DNA of 31,879 nucleotides from Bacteroidota bacterium (GTDB lineage Bacteria > Bacteroidota > Bacteroidia > Chitinophagales > Chitinophagaceae): positions 1 to 31,879 of the forward strand of contig JAEWKK010000029.1 in the NCBI GenBank assembly GCA_023386045.1. Direction: 5' to 3'. Position 1 is the first letter of the stretch. Every line of letters begins with the position of its first letter. The position numbers and the translations under genes are program-made. Below, piece after piece: positions 6,672 to 15,130 of the stretch. The notes under the pieces are model-generated. The model saw only the letters and a program-made list of their open reading frames with translations. It did not search any database and was not told the DNA's origin.

Positions 6672-8594
6672 ATGATCAGAACATTTACATGCTGCCTTGC
6701 AGCTCTTTTAGTTTTTCAGTTTTCAGCTTTATCCCAGGAAAAAGAAGAACTTGATGCTGTTACCATCACAGCCTCTCTTCATCCCCAAAAAATTTCTGAA
6801 ACCGGCCGTAATCTTTTGGTAATAAAAGGAGAACAGTTTTACGGCCTGCCCATACATTCCATTGATGAATTATTGCGTTTTGTCCCGGGGATCGAAATAC
6901 AGTCAAGAGGTCCACTTGGAGCCCAGGCGGATATTGTGATGAGAGGAGGAACTTTTCAACAGGTGCTGGTGATCCTTGATGGAGCCCGGCTCAATGATGC
7001 CAATACGGGACATTTCTCCGCTTACATTCCTATCTCTCCTTTTGAAATAGAAAGGATCGAGATCCTGAAAGGAGCATCATCAGCCATTTATGGATCAGAG
7101 GCTGTTGGCGGTGTAATTCACATTATAACAAAAACATTTGCCTCAAGAATGGGTGCCGGCAAAAAACAGGCATCTGCCATGTTAACTGCAGGTGAATTTG
7201 GTTTATTTACTGCTCATGCAGGCGGCTTGTATAGTAATGGTAAAACAAGTGTTAGTGCTGCTTATTCTTCCAATAATCTTTCGGGACAACAACAAAGAGG
7301 CATACATGGTTCTATTTATGCCAATACTGCTTCAGCATCCTTCTCGCATTTTATAAATAAAAACTGGCAGCTGAACCTGCGGTATGCTTACGATAACCGG
7401 AACTTTAGTGCACAGAATTTTTATACAGGATTTTTATCTGACACCGCACAGGAAAAGGTCGATATGCACTGGGGCCAGCTGGGTATTTCTTATGCAGGGC
7501 AAAAACACCAGGTCAAGCTTAACATGGCATATAAGGATCTGGATGATCAATACCGTTACAATCCATCCAGCAGTGCCAACCAAAGCAAAAGTCAGCTTCT
7601 TCAATTACTGATGACAGATGAATGGCAACTGGATCAGTCAACTACCATCACTTCAGGTGCGCAATGGCTCAGGAAAAGCATCAGTTCAAACGATCGTGGT
7701 GATCATAGCGGAAATACCCTGGCTGCATTTGCCCTGTTAAACAAAAAAATATTCAACAACTTTATTGTAAATCCTGCCATGAGACTTGAATGGAATGAAA
7801 TGGCAGGATTCGAATTCGTTCCACAACTGAATCTCTCCTATCGCAAAGAAAAATTACAATTACGGGCCAGCGTGGGTAAAACCATCCGTGATGCAGATTA
7901 TACGGAACGATACAACAATTACAACAAATCCTTTGTTACCGGAGGAAGGATAGGCAATCCCGACCTCGTGGCAGAAACATCTATTAGTTACGAAGCGGGT
8001 GGGGACTATTTCTTCAGCAGGGAATTGAAATTATCTGCAGGTTTTTTTCAGCGGCATCATAAAAAGTTAATTGACTATGTTACGACCCCTTACTCTGAAA
8101 TGCCCCGAAAAGATAACTTATCACCCTTTGGCATGTATGCGCTCGCTAAAAATATTTCCAAAGTAATCACTTCAGGTTTAGAAACAGATTTACAGTTTTC
8201 AAAATCATTCAACCCCAAAAAAGAACTGTCCCTCAATGCAGGTCTTGTTTGGATAAATACAAGCAGCAGTGATTCTGTGATCACCCTTTACATATCCTCA
8301 CACGCAAAGCTGCTTGGAAATTTTACCGCACAATACAGGTTGGGCAAGGTTAAAATCTCAGCGTCCGGACTTTATAAGCAAAGAAAAAAGCAGGAAGCAA
8401 CTGCCGGCATTACCAAAGTTTCTCCTGAATATTTTACCATGAATTTCAGAACAGAATACTTCCTTATTCAAAATAAGTTAAGTGCATTTATTGAGGGAGA
8501 TAATATTTTTGACAGCAATTATGCAGATCTTCTTGGAGCCACCATGCCCCGCAGAAGTTTTATGGGAGGAATAAAATTTAATTTTTCAAAATAA
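6672..8594 (+). CDS. TonB-dependent outer-membrane receptor, BtuB-like
   Basis: A 640-residue outer-membrane active transporter. A signal peptide (about 1-21) ends at FSALSQ. A TonB-box-like DAVTITAS follows near 28-35, then the plug domain with VPGIEIQSRGPLGAQADIVMRGG, VLVILDGARLND and the hallmark IERIEILKGASSAIYGSEAVGGVI. The remainder is a 22-strand-type barrel rich in aromatic and Asn residues, closing with FMGGIKFNFSK. The size and plug are closest to the cobalamin/siderophore receptors rather than to SusC, which is about 1000 residues. The start lies 13 bp after panB and the stop 5 bp before the dehydrogenase gene, so one transcript is likely. The ligand is not predictable. Confidence 0.9.
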   Translation: MIRTFTCCLAALLVFQFSALSQEKEELDAVTITASLHPQKISETGRNLLVIKGEQFYGLPIHSIDELLRFVPGIEIQSRGPLGAQADIVMRGGTFQQVLVILDGARLNDANTGHFSAYIPISPFEIERIEILKGASSAIYGSEAVGGVIHIITKTFASRMGAGKKQASAMLTAGEFGLFTAHAGGLYSNGKTSVSAAYSSNNLSGQQQRGIHGSIYANTASASFSHFINKNWQLNLRYAYDNRNFSAQNFYTGFLSDTAQEKVDMHWGQLGISYAGQKHQVKLNMAYKDLDDQYRYNPSSSANQSKSQLLQLLMTDEWQLDQSTTITSGAQWLRKSISSNDRGDHSGNTLAAFALLNKKIFNNFIVNPAMRLEWNEMAGFEFVPQLNLSYRKEKLQLRASVGKTIRDADYTERYNNYNKSFVTGGRIGNPDLVAETSISYEAGGDYFFSRELKLSAGFFQRHHKKLIDYVTTPYSEMPRKDNLSPFGMYALAKNISKVITSGLETDLQFSKSFNPKKELSLNAGLVWINTSSSDSVITLYISSHAKLLGNFTAQYRLGKVKISASGLYKQRKKQEATAGITKVSPEYFTMNFRTEYFLIQNKLSAFIEGDNIFDSNYADLLGATMPRRSFMGGIKFNFSK

Positions 8595-8599
8595 CAGAT

Positions 8600-10126
8600 A
8601 TGCAAGACATTTTAAAATCACTCGGGATCACTGATAAAAACGAAGGAAGTTTTACAGGAACCCAATGGATAAACTCTAAGGGAAAAACCATCAGCTCCTA
8701 TTCTCCAGTTGATGCAAAAAAGATCGCTGATGTAGTTTGTTCAGACAAGGAAACATACGAGCAGGTCATCAACACAGCAGAAAAGGCATTCCTGGAATGG
8801 CGCATGTGGCCTTCACCGAGGCGCGGTGATGTAGTAAGACAGGTAGGTGAAGCGCTTAGAAAAAATAAAGAAGCATTGGGAAGACTTGTATCCTATGAAA
8901 TGGGAAAAAGCCTGCAGGAAGGTTATGGAGAGGTTCAGGAAATGATTGATATCTGTGATTTTGCAGTAGGACTTTCACGCCAGTTACACGGACTCACCAT
9001 GCATAGTGAAAGGCCTGGTCATCGCATGTATGAGCAATGGCATCCACTGGGTATTGTTGGCGTGATCTCCGCATTTAATTTCCCCGTTGCTGTATGGAGC
9101 TGGAATGCAATGCTGGCCTGGGTTTGCGGAGATGTGGTATTATGGAAGCCTTCAGAGAAAACACCTCTTTGCGGAATTGCCTGCATGCAGATCATTAAAG
9201 AAGTTTTTGAAAAGAATGAAGTACCCGAAGGTGTTTGCAGTTTGATCACAGGTGAAAGAGAGGTGGGAGAATGGATGTCCAACGACAAGCGTATTCCATT
9301 GATATCAGCTACAGGGTCAACCAGGATGGGCAAAGCCGTTGGGGCAGCAGTAGGTGCAAGACTGGGTCGTTCGCTGCTGGAACTGGGAGGCAATAATGCC
9401 ATCATCATTTCAAAAGATGCCGACCTTGATATGTCCCTGGTGGGATGTGTTTTTGGTGCCGTAGGTACAGCCGGACAACGTTGTACCAGTACCAGGCGGT
9501 TGATTATTCACGAATCTGTTTATGATGCTTTCAGGGATAAGCTCGTGAATGCCTATAAGCAGTTGCGCATTGGCGATCCTCTTGATGAAAAAAATCATGT
9601 AGGTCCGCTCATTGATAAGGATGCAGTGAAACTTTACCTGGAATCTATCGAGAAATGCAAAAAAGAGGGTGGTCGATTTGTGGTGGAAACAGGTGTTCTT
9701 GAAGGGAAAGGATATGAAAGCGGTTGTTATGTAAAACCCTGCATTGCAGAAGTGGAACCTCATTTCAGCATCGTTCAGCATGAAACATTTGCTCCCATTT
9801 TATACCTGATGAAATATTCAACACTTGATGAAGCCATAGCTATTCAGAATGGTGTACCTCAGGGTCTTTCATCCGCCATCATGACCCTAAATTTGAGAGA
9901 AGCAGAACAATTTCTTTCATCAGCAGGAAGTGATTGCGGCATAGCCAATGTCAATATAGGAACATCCGGTGCGGAGATCGGCGGTGCCTTTGGAGGAGAA
10001 AAGGAAACCGGTGGTGGACGTGAAAGCGGCAGCGATGCATGGAGGATTTATATGAGGAGACAAACCAATACCATTAACTATAGTACAAAGCTTCCGCTTG
10101 CCCAGGGAATCAAGTTTGATCTATAG
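8600..10126 (+). CDS. Aldehyde dehydrogenase, ALDH7 (antiquitin/AmaB) type
   Basis: A 508-residue NAD(P)-dependent aldehyde dehydrogenase. Catalytic features are present: the oxyanion Asn in ISAFNFP (about N160), the cofactor Lys in LWKPSEK (about K183), general base Glu in ELGGNN (E261), and nucleophile Cys in GQRCTSTRR (C295). The SERPGHRMYEQWHPLGIVGVI region is characteristic of ALDH7, whose members oxidise alpha-aminoadipic semialdehyde (piperideine-6-carboxylate) in lysine breakdown. That substrate is a family-level inference. The ATG at 8600 is 5 bp after the receptor stop, so it is the last gene of the panB run. A long hairpin follows at 10149. Confidence 0.92.
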   Translation: MQDILKSLGITDKNEGSFTGTQWINSKGKTISSYSPVDAKKIADVVCSDKETYEQVINTAEKAFLEWRMWPSPRRGDVVRQVGEALRKNKEALGRLVSYEMGKSLQEGYGEVQEMIDICDFAVGLSRQLHGLTMHSERPGHRMYEQWHPLGIVGVISAFNFPVAVWSWNAMLAWVCGDVVLWKPSEKTPLCGIACMQIIKEVFEKNEVPEGVCSLITGEREVGEWMSNDKRIPLISATGSTRMGKAVGAAVGARLGRSLLELGGNNAIIISKDADLDMSLVGCVFGAVGTAGQRCTSTRRLIIHESVYDAFRDKLVNAYKQLRIGDPLDEKNHVGPLIDKDAVKLYLESIEKCKKEGGRFVVETGVLEGKGYESGCYVKPCIAEVEPHFSIVQHETFAPILYLMKYSTLDEAIAIQNGVPQGLSSAIMTLNLREAEQFLSSAGSDCGIANVNIGTSGAEIGGAFGGEKETGGGRESGSDAWRIYMRRQTNTINYSTKLPLAQGIKFDL

Positions 10127-10148
10127 TGTTAATTAACAAGTTTCAACC

Positions 10149-10200
10149 AACCACTTGTCCATATTTTGGCGACTCTGTACAAGTGGTTTATATATTTTTA
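10149..10200 (+). terminator. Hairpin with AT-rich tail after the dehydrogenase gene
   Basis: A perfect 10-bp stem pairs AACCACTTGT (10149-10158) with ACAAGTGGTT (10179-10188) around a 20-nt loop, and TATATATTTTTA follows. It probably ends the panB operon. The large loop is unusual for an intrinsic terminator, and the loop also holds TATTTTG, a possible partial -7 box for the subtilase gene. Confidence 0.6.
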
Positions 10201-10224
10201 CAGACAGCAAAAAAAATCTGACAC

Positions 10225-11892
10225 ATGATGAATTTTCTAAAGAAGCCTGTATTAGCACTGGCTTTTGCAGGAGTAAGTTTGGCCTCGTTTGGACAAACAT
10301 CTGCCAAGGAATCCGTTCCCAATGGATGGCATTTGAAAGACCAGGCAACCTCCGGCTATTATGGAATCAGCCTTGATAAGGCTTATGAATTTGTGAAAGG
10401 GAAAAAAAGTAAAACAGTGATCGTGGCGGTTATAGACTCCGGCATTGACACCCTTCACGAAGACCTGAAACCCATACTATGGACCAATCCAAAAGAAATA
10501 CCAGGTAATGGTGTTGATGATGATGGTAATGGATATGTTGATGATGTTCATGGCTGGAACTTCCTGGGTGGACGCGATGGCAGGAACGTAAATAAGGATT
10601 CTTACGAAGGCGCCCGTGTTTATCACATGTATAAAAGCCGGTTCGAGAACCTGGCAGATGAAAAGGGTTTGAGCAAGGAAGACCAGGAATTGTACAAACT
10701 GTGGAATCGCGCCAAAGAAAACGTTGTGGGTGGTGTGAATGTAAATGAGATCGCACAGTTGAAAATGATCTATCCCAATTTCAAGAAAGGAGATTCAGTA
10801 ATTCGTCAGGAATTGGGTAAGGATGTTTATTCCGGTGAAGACCTGAAAGATTACAATACCACCAATCCTTATGGCCTCGGTACCAGCAAAATGATCCTGG
10901 GTATCTGTGCCATGAACAATAATAATTTTGAGATTACTAATGAAGATCTCCTCAATGATATTGAAGGACAGATCCAGAAGGCTGAAGCTGCAGATGTAGC
11001 TCCCCCCAACTATCGTGGAGATATTGTTAAGGACAACGAAAATGATATCAATGACAAATTTTATGGCAATAATGATATCATGGCCGGTACATCAATGCAT
11101 GGTACACACGTATCAGGTATCATAGCTGCAGCACGTGGCAATGGCAAAGGCATTGACGGTATTGCCGACAACGTCAGGATCATGACACTGAGGGCTGTTC
11201 CTGATGGTGATGAGCATGACAAGGATATCGCCCTGGCTATCCGTTATGCAGTTGATAATGGTGCGAAGATCATCAACATGAGTTTTGGAAAAAGCTTCTC
11301 TCCCCAGAAACAATGGGTGGATGATGCTGTAAAATATGCTGAAAGCAAAGGAGTTCTCCTCGTTCATGCAGCTGGCAATGATGCCAAGAACCTGGACTCA
11401 GATTATAACTTTCCTACTCCAATTTTAATTGATGGAACCAAGCCTACTAACTGGCTCACCATCGGCGCCAGTGGTGATCCTAAGAATGGTGGCCTGGTAG
11501 CTTCTTTTTCAAATTATGGTAAAAAGGAAGTAGATGTGTTTGCACCTGGTGTGAACATTTACTCTACCGTTCCCGGTGGCAATACTTACCGCAATCTTTC
11601 CGGTACAAGTATGGCTTCACCAGTTACGGCCGGCGTAGCAGCTTTTCTCTTAGGCTACTACCCTAATCTCACACCTCAACAACTTAAAAATATTATTGAA
11701 AAATCTTCTGTAGCTCCAAAGATCAAGGGAACCAATCCAGCAACAGGTGCGGAAGCAGCCCTTTCTGATCTCAGTAATACAGGCGGATTACTCAATGCTT
11801 TTGAAGCTGTAAAAATGGCTGACCAGGTAGCAGGTAAAAAAGGCAAGCCTGTAAAAACCAAGATCAAGGTGAAGGAAAAGAAAAAAGACTAA
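10225..11892 (+). CDS. Subtilisin-like S8 serine peptidase, exported
   Basis: A 555-residue protease with a signal peptide (about 1-24, ending SFGQ). The catalytic triad is complete: Asp71 in VAVIDSGID, His292 in HGTHVSGI and Ser462 in SGTSMASP, with the oxyanion Asn385 in HAAGND. About 220 residues separate Asp and His, where ordinary subtilisins have only tens. The insertion opens with an Asp-rich GVDDDGNGYVDD loop that looks calcium-binding. The last about 18 residues are almost all Lys/Val/Pro. No type IX secretion C-terminal domain is seen, so periplasmic or outer-membrane-facing location is more likely than secretion. ATG codons at 10225 and 10228 are both usable. It is transcribed alone and ended by the hairpin at 11912. 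Confidence 0.93.
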   Translation: MMNFLKKPVLALAFAGVSLASFGQTSAKESVPNGWHLKDQATSGYYGISLDKAYEFVKGKKSKTVIVAVIDSGIDTLHEDLKPILWTNPKEIPGNGVDDDGNGYVDDVHGWNFLGGRDGRNVNKDSYEGARVYHMYKSRFENLADEKGLSKEDQELYKLWNRAKENVVGGVNVNEIAQLKMIYPNFKKGDSVIRQELGKDVYSGEDLKDYNTTNPYGLGTSKMILGICAMNNNNFEITNEDLLNDIEGQIQKAEAADVAPPNYRGDIVKDNENDINDKFYGNNDIMAGTSMHGTHVSGIIAAARGNGKGIDGIADNVRIMTLRAVPDGDEHDKDIALAIRYAVDNGAKIINMSFGKSFSPQKQWVDDAVKYAESKGVLLVHAAGNDAKNLDSDYNFPTPILIDGTKPTNWLTIGASGDPKNGGLVASFSNYGKKEVDVFAPGVNIYSTVPGGNTYRNLSGTSMASPVTAGVAAFLLGYYPNLTPQQLKNIIEKSSVAPKIKGTNPATGAEAALSDLSNTGGLLNAFEAVKMADQVAGKKGKPVKTKIKVKEKKKD

Positions 11893-11911
11893 GCCTTTTA
11901 AATAATTCATC

Positions 11912-11938
11912 CCCGGTTTAACCACCGGGATTTTTTTA
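11912..11938 (+). terminator. Intrinsic terminator of the subtilase gene
   Basis: CCCGGT (11912-11917) pairs with ACCGGG (11924-11929), followed by A and seven T. The T-tract runs directly into TATTTTG (11937-11943), a one-base-short version of the -7 box, in front of the DinB-like gene. Confidence 0.8.
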
Positions 11939-11958
11939 TTTTGAACCAAAATACAATT

Positions 11959-12471
11959 ATGCTTCATGTTGATCTGACAAGAGTTCCTGAATATTATCAC
12001 AGATATATTGAACGTGCTTCAATGGACGATTTGCCTACTGCCCTTCAAAAACATTTCAACAATATCAATCCTCTTTTAGAATCCCTGCCACCGGCTAAAT
12101 GGGATTACCGTTATGCAGAAGGCAAGTGGAGTATCAAGGAAATGGTACAGCACCTGATTGATGCTGAAAGGATTTTTTGCTACAGGGCTTTGTGCTTTGC
12201 CCGGCAAGATAAAACTCCCCTGCCTGGCTTCGATGAAAATGAATATGTCATTCATTCCAACGCTGACCGGAGAACCCCTGTTGACCTGGTGAAGGAACTG
12301 GCCATGGTAAATCTTTCCACCATGCAGCTTTTTAATTCCTTTGACGAAACGCAGCTTGACCAGGAAGGCCTGGCTAATGGCAAATCGGTATATGTAAAAG
12401 GCATCGCTTATATCATTATAGGTCATGTGCTTCACCACAAAGCAGTTTTGGAAGAACGTTACCTACCATAA
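11959..12471 (+). CDS. DinB-like family protein (putative metal-dependent enzyme)
   Basis: A four-helix-bundle DinB/YfiT-type protein of 170 residues. The expected metal-binding His residues appear in MVQHLIDAERIF and in the C-terminal GHVLHHKAVLEERYL. Many members of the fold are thiol-dependent transferases acting with bacillithiol or mycothiol; the partner here is unknown. The start is placed at ATG 11959. The frame can be opened at TTG 11941, but that codon overlaps the probable promoter. A bidirectional terminator separates it from the convergent S41 protease gene. Confidence 0.85.
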   Translation: MLHVDLTRVPEYYHRYIERASMDDLPTALQKHFNNINPLLESLPPAKWDYRYAEGKWSIKEMVQHLIDAERIFCYRALCFARQDKTPLPGFDENEYVIHSNADRRTPVDLVKELAMVNLSTMQLFNSFDETQLDQEGLANGKSVYVKGIAYIIIGHVLHHKAVLEERYLP

Positions 12472-12473
12472 AA

Positions 12474-12496
12474 AAAACCACCCTTAAGGTGGTTTT
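12474..12496. terminator. Bidirectional terminator between DinB-like and S41 genes
   Basis: AAAACCACC (12474-12482) pairs with GGTGGTTTT (12488-12496) around CTTAA. An A-tract on the left and Ts on the right allow it to work on both strands for the two convergent genes. Confidence 0.85.
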
Positions 12497-12514
12497 CAAA
12501 TCAATTCTTTTTTA

Positions 12515-14692
12515 TCAGAAAGTCTTGGATGGCGATTGAGCGCCCTTTGCCAGGTTATACTGGTTGACCATGTCATGGATCACTTTCACTGCTTCATCAA
12601 CATAACGGTCCTTGCTTACATTATTCAGCCAGTTCTTATACCTTTCTGTTTTATCCTTGTCTTCAGAAACATATCTCTGTTCATCCTGTTTCAGAAAGGA
12701 GATATTCATGGCCTCATCCAGCTTGATGAGCTTTTCAATTCTTTTAACCGCGTCACGTGTTATTTTCTGTTCTTCTCTGAACTGGTTGATCTCAAGCGGA
12801 TATTGCTTGTCATCCTGTTTGGCGATGATGTCTGTTTCTTTTTTGATCATCATGAATACTGAGTCATTGCCGATACGTGCATTGGCGAGATTCTTCACAG
12901 TTTCAAAGCTGAAGCCCGGCTGGAAAACCTGGTATTTAGCACGATCGATCTCATCATAGCCCAAGGAAAATTCATTATCACGCTCCCTGAACTTCAGGTA
13001 TTCATAATAATCAGGGATGATGATATCTGGAACAACACCCTTCAATTGCACTGAACCGCCATTGATCCTGTAATATTTCTGAAGGGTCAGTTTAAGAGAA
13101 CCAAGTTCTGAATTTGTATTCATAAAATTGGAAGCGGGATCCAGTCCGAAGCTTCTCTGCACGGTTCCTTTTCCATAAGTACTGGTGCTGCCGATCACAA
13201 TCCCACGACCATAATCCTGGATGGCTGCAGCAAAGATCTCGGAAGCCGAAGCGCTGAATTCATTTACCAGGACTGCAAGTGGTCCATCATACAAAACACC
13301 GCCGGCTTTGTCTTTCATAACTTCCGGCTGACGGTTGCCCCTGTCTTTTACCTGTACAATAGGTCCCTGGTCGATAAAGAGGCCAGCAATCTGGATCACA
13401 TCATACAAAGCACCACCACCATTATTGCGCAGGTCAATTACAATACCATCTACTTTTTCTTCTTTCAGTTTTGTTACTTCATTTGCCACATCCACAGAGC
13501 TGCGGTGAGGATCTGTAGGATCATTGAAATTGGCATAGAAGTCAGGGAGGAAAATATAGCCGATCTTGGAAGTACCCTCGTTGATCACGGCGCTTCTTAC
13601 ATAACTTTCATCCTGTACAATTTTATCACGAACGAGTTTCAGCGTTTTGAGAGATCCGTCTTTTTTACGCAAAGTGAGTGTTACCTCAGTTCCCTTCTTA
13701 CCACGAATGATCTTGACAGCATCTTCCACAGCAAATCCGGCAACTTCAACAGGTGTATCATTACCCTGTCCTACCCTGACAATCACATCACCTACTTCAA
13801 TTTCTCCTGATTTCTTTGCAGGTCCTCCAGGAAGAACAGAAGCGATTTTTATATTTCCTTCGTCATAAGAAAGCTGGGCTCCAATTCCAAAGAAAGAACC
13901 ACTAAGCATTTCATCAAATGAACGCTTGTCAACCGGTGCCATGAATTCGGTATGAGGGTCCATCATTTCAGCAATGCTGTTGACAAAAACGCTGAACTTC
14001 TCATCTTCATTGAATTTGGTACGATAACGTTCGAATGTCCTGTCCATGGAGGCAAGGACCTTTTCACGCGCTTCTTTTTCCAGTTCAGCATCTGTCCTGG
14101 ATACAGCACCTTCTTTGCCTTTATTGCTCTCACGTGCTTCTACCAGGTCAACATAACGCTGCAACACTGCATATTTCAGGCGTTTTCTCCAGGCATCTCT
14201 GCGCTCGGCTTCACTATTGGCAAATTTGAGTTTGGATGGATCGGTAGTTACTGATTCTTTAACCGTAAAATCAAAAGGCTTCGAAAGAATGTCCTTGTAA
14301 ATTGCAGCAGCTTCTTCTATGCGCTTATTGTAAATCTTGTTGGCTTCAAAGAAGAATTCAATGGGAGCACCCTTCAATTCATCATCAATTCTTGTAGCAT
14401 ACCTGTTCAACGAATTCAGATCCTGCTGAAGAAAAATATTTTTTTCATTATCAAGTTCCGTAAAGTACTTGTTGAAGATCTTTTTTGAAAATTCATCATT
14501 GATTTCTTTGGGACTGTAGTGTCCCTCACTCAACATCTCACCTACCAGTCGAAGGATTTTTTCATATTTGGTGGGAGGATCTTCATTGGTTTTTCCCATC
14601 GTATTGAATGCGAGAAATACACCCGTAATCACCATTACGATCACAATTGGAAGTCTTTTCATACTAAACAGATATTTTATTGCCTTAGGCAT
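12515..14692 (-). CDS. Carboxy-terminal processing protease, S41 (Prc/Tsp type)
   Basis: A periplasmic, membrane-anchored protease of 725 residues that would trim or degrade proteins from the C-terminus. It has a hydrophobic N-terminal anchor (about 14-30), the alpha-helical Prc N-domain, a PDZ domain (FGIGAQLSYDEG through VGDVIVRVGQG), the substrate-cradle motif LRNNGGG, the catalytic Ser in EFSASASEIFAAA (about residue 482) and Lys in YGKGTVQ about 26 residues later. The long helical C-terminal region agrees with the full-length Prc form rather than the shorter CtpA form. ATG 14692 is preferred because a -7 box ends 6 nt before it; TTG 14701 lies within that box. ATG 14662 is another option. 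Confidence 0.93.
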   Translation of the reverse strand: MPKAIKYLFSMKRLPIVIVMVITGVFLAFNTMGKTNEDPPTKYEKILRLVGEMLSEGHYSPKEINDEFSKKIFNKYFTELDNEKNIFLQQDLNSLNRYATRIDDELKGAPIEFFFEANKIYNKRIEEAAAIYKDILSKPFDFTVKESVTTDPSKLKFANSEAERRDAWRKRLKYAVLQRYVDLVEARESNKGKEGAVSRTDAELEKEAREKVLASMDRTFERYRTKFNEDEKFSVFVNSIAEMMDPHTEFMAPVDKRSFDEMLSGSFFGIGAQLSYDEGNIKIASVLPGGPAKKSGEIEVGDVIVRVGQGNDTPVEVAGFAVEDAVKIIRGKKGTEVTLTLRKKDGSLKTLKLVRDKIVQDESYVRSAVINEGTSKIGYIFLPDFYANFNDPTDPHRSSVDVANEVTKLKEEKVDGIVIDLRNNGGGALYDVIQIAGLFIDQGPIVQVKDRGNRQPEVMKDKAGGVLYDGPLAVLVNEFSASASEIFAAAIQDYGRGIVIGSTSTYGKGTVQRSFGLDPASNFMNTNSELGSLKLTLQKYYRINGGSVQLKGVVPDIIIPDYYEYLKFRERDNEFSLGYDEIDRAKYQVFQPGFSFETVKNLANARIGNDSVFMMIKKETDIIAKQDDKQYPLEINQFREEQKITRDAVKRIEKLIKLDEAMNISFLKQDEQRYVSEDKDKTERYKNWLNNVSKDRYVDEAVKVIHDMVNQYNLAKGAQSPSKTF

Positions 14693-14698
14693 ACCTCT

Positions 14699-14706
14699 CA
14701 AATTTA
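14699..14706 (-). promoter_or_regulatory. -7 element of the S41 protease gene
   Basis: TAAATTTG on the minus strand matches TAnnTTTG exactly and is followed by AGAGGT and the ATG at 14692, so any leader would be at most a few bases. Confidence 0.6.
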
Positions 14707-14890
14707 GGTCAAAAATTATGCTTTAATTTCCTGCTCCTTCCCTTTAACAAACGTTTTTGACGAGCGGAAAATTCACTTATCAAACCCAGATAATATGGCA
14801 GAGGAACGATTACGGTACCAAAAAAAACTAAAATTTGCGAGCATCACAATCACATAAACAGATAATTCAATTCAAAATGGGAAAGAAAGA
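14707..14890. other. Non-coding stretch before the tRNA gene
   Basis: The interval between the S41 gene and the next protein gene (14707-15130) is over 400 bases. Apart from the tRNA unit at 14891-15040, I see only AT-rich sequence. A 20-codon frame starting at ATG 14795 (MAEERLRYQKKLKF...) exists but has no supporting promoter or ribosome site. Confidence 0.5.
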
Positions 14891-14919
14891 TTTTTGTAAG
14901 TGGCAATTCATTATTTTTG
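14891..14919 (+). promoter_or_regulatory. Promoter of tRNA-His
   Basis: TTTTTG (14891-14896) and TATTTTTG (14912-14919) are spaced 15 bp apart and match the Bacteroidota -33/-7 pair, with slightly short spacing. The tRNA starts 11 nt further on. Confidence 0.75.
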
Positions 14920-14930
14920 CCTCCGCAAAT

Positions 14931-15008
14931 GGTGGCTATAGCTCAGTTGGTTAGAGCATCAGATTGTGGTTCTGAGGGTCGCCGGTTCGAGCCCGGTTAG
15001 CCACCCCA
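14931..15008 (+). tRNA. tRNA-His (anticodon GTG)
   Basis: A full cloverleaf can be drawn. The acceptor stem is GTGGCTA/TAGCCAC, the D arm GCTC...GAGC, the anticodon stem TCAGA/TCTGA with loop TTGTGGT (anticodon GTG), and the T arm GCCGG-TTCGAGC-CCGGT. The extra 5' G at 14931 faces discriminator C at 15005, the identity pair specific to tRNA-His. The CCA end is encoded (15006-15008). Confidence 0.96.
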
Positions 15009-15040
15009 AAAAGTTCCGTTAAAAACGGAACTTTTTGTTT
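15008..15040 (+). terminator. Terminator directly joined to the tRNA CCA end
   Basis: A 12-bp stem pairs AAAAAGTTCCGT (15008-15019) with ACGGAACTTTTT (15025-15036) around TAAAA, then GTTT. Its first base is the final A of the encoded CCA. Confidence 0.9.
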
Positions 15041-15130
15041 ACCGCTCATCCTTTTCCTTGTTAAATAAAGTTAACGCTCTTTCATTTAGGCAATGACCTG
15101 GATTACCTTCGCGCTCAATAATTCTAGCAC

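Noticed and set aside
14795..14857. A 20-codon frame (MAEERLRYQKKLKF...) before the tRNA gene
   Set aside because: No promoter or ribosome site and no family resemblance; short frames like this are expected by chance.
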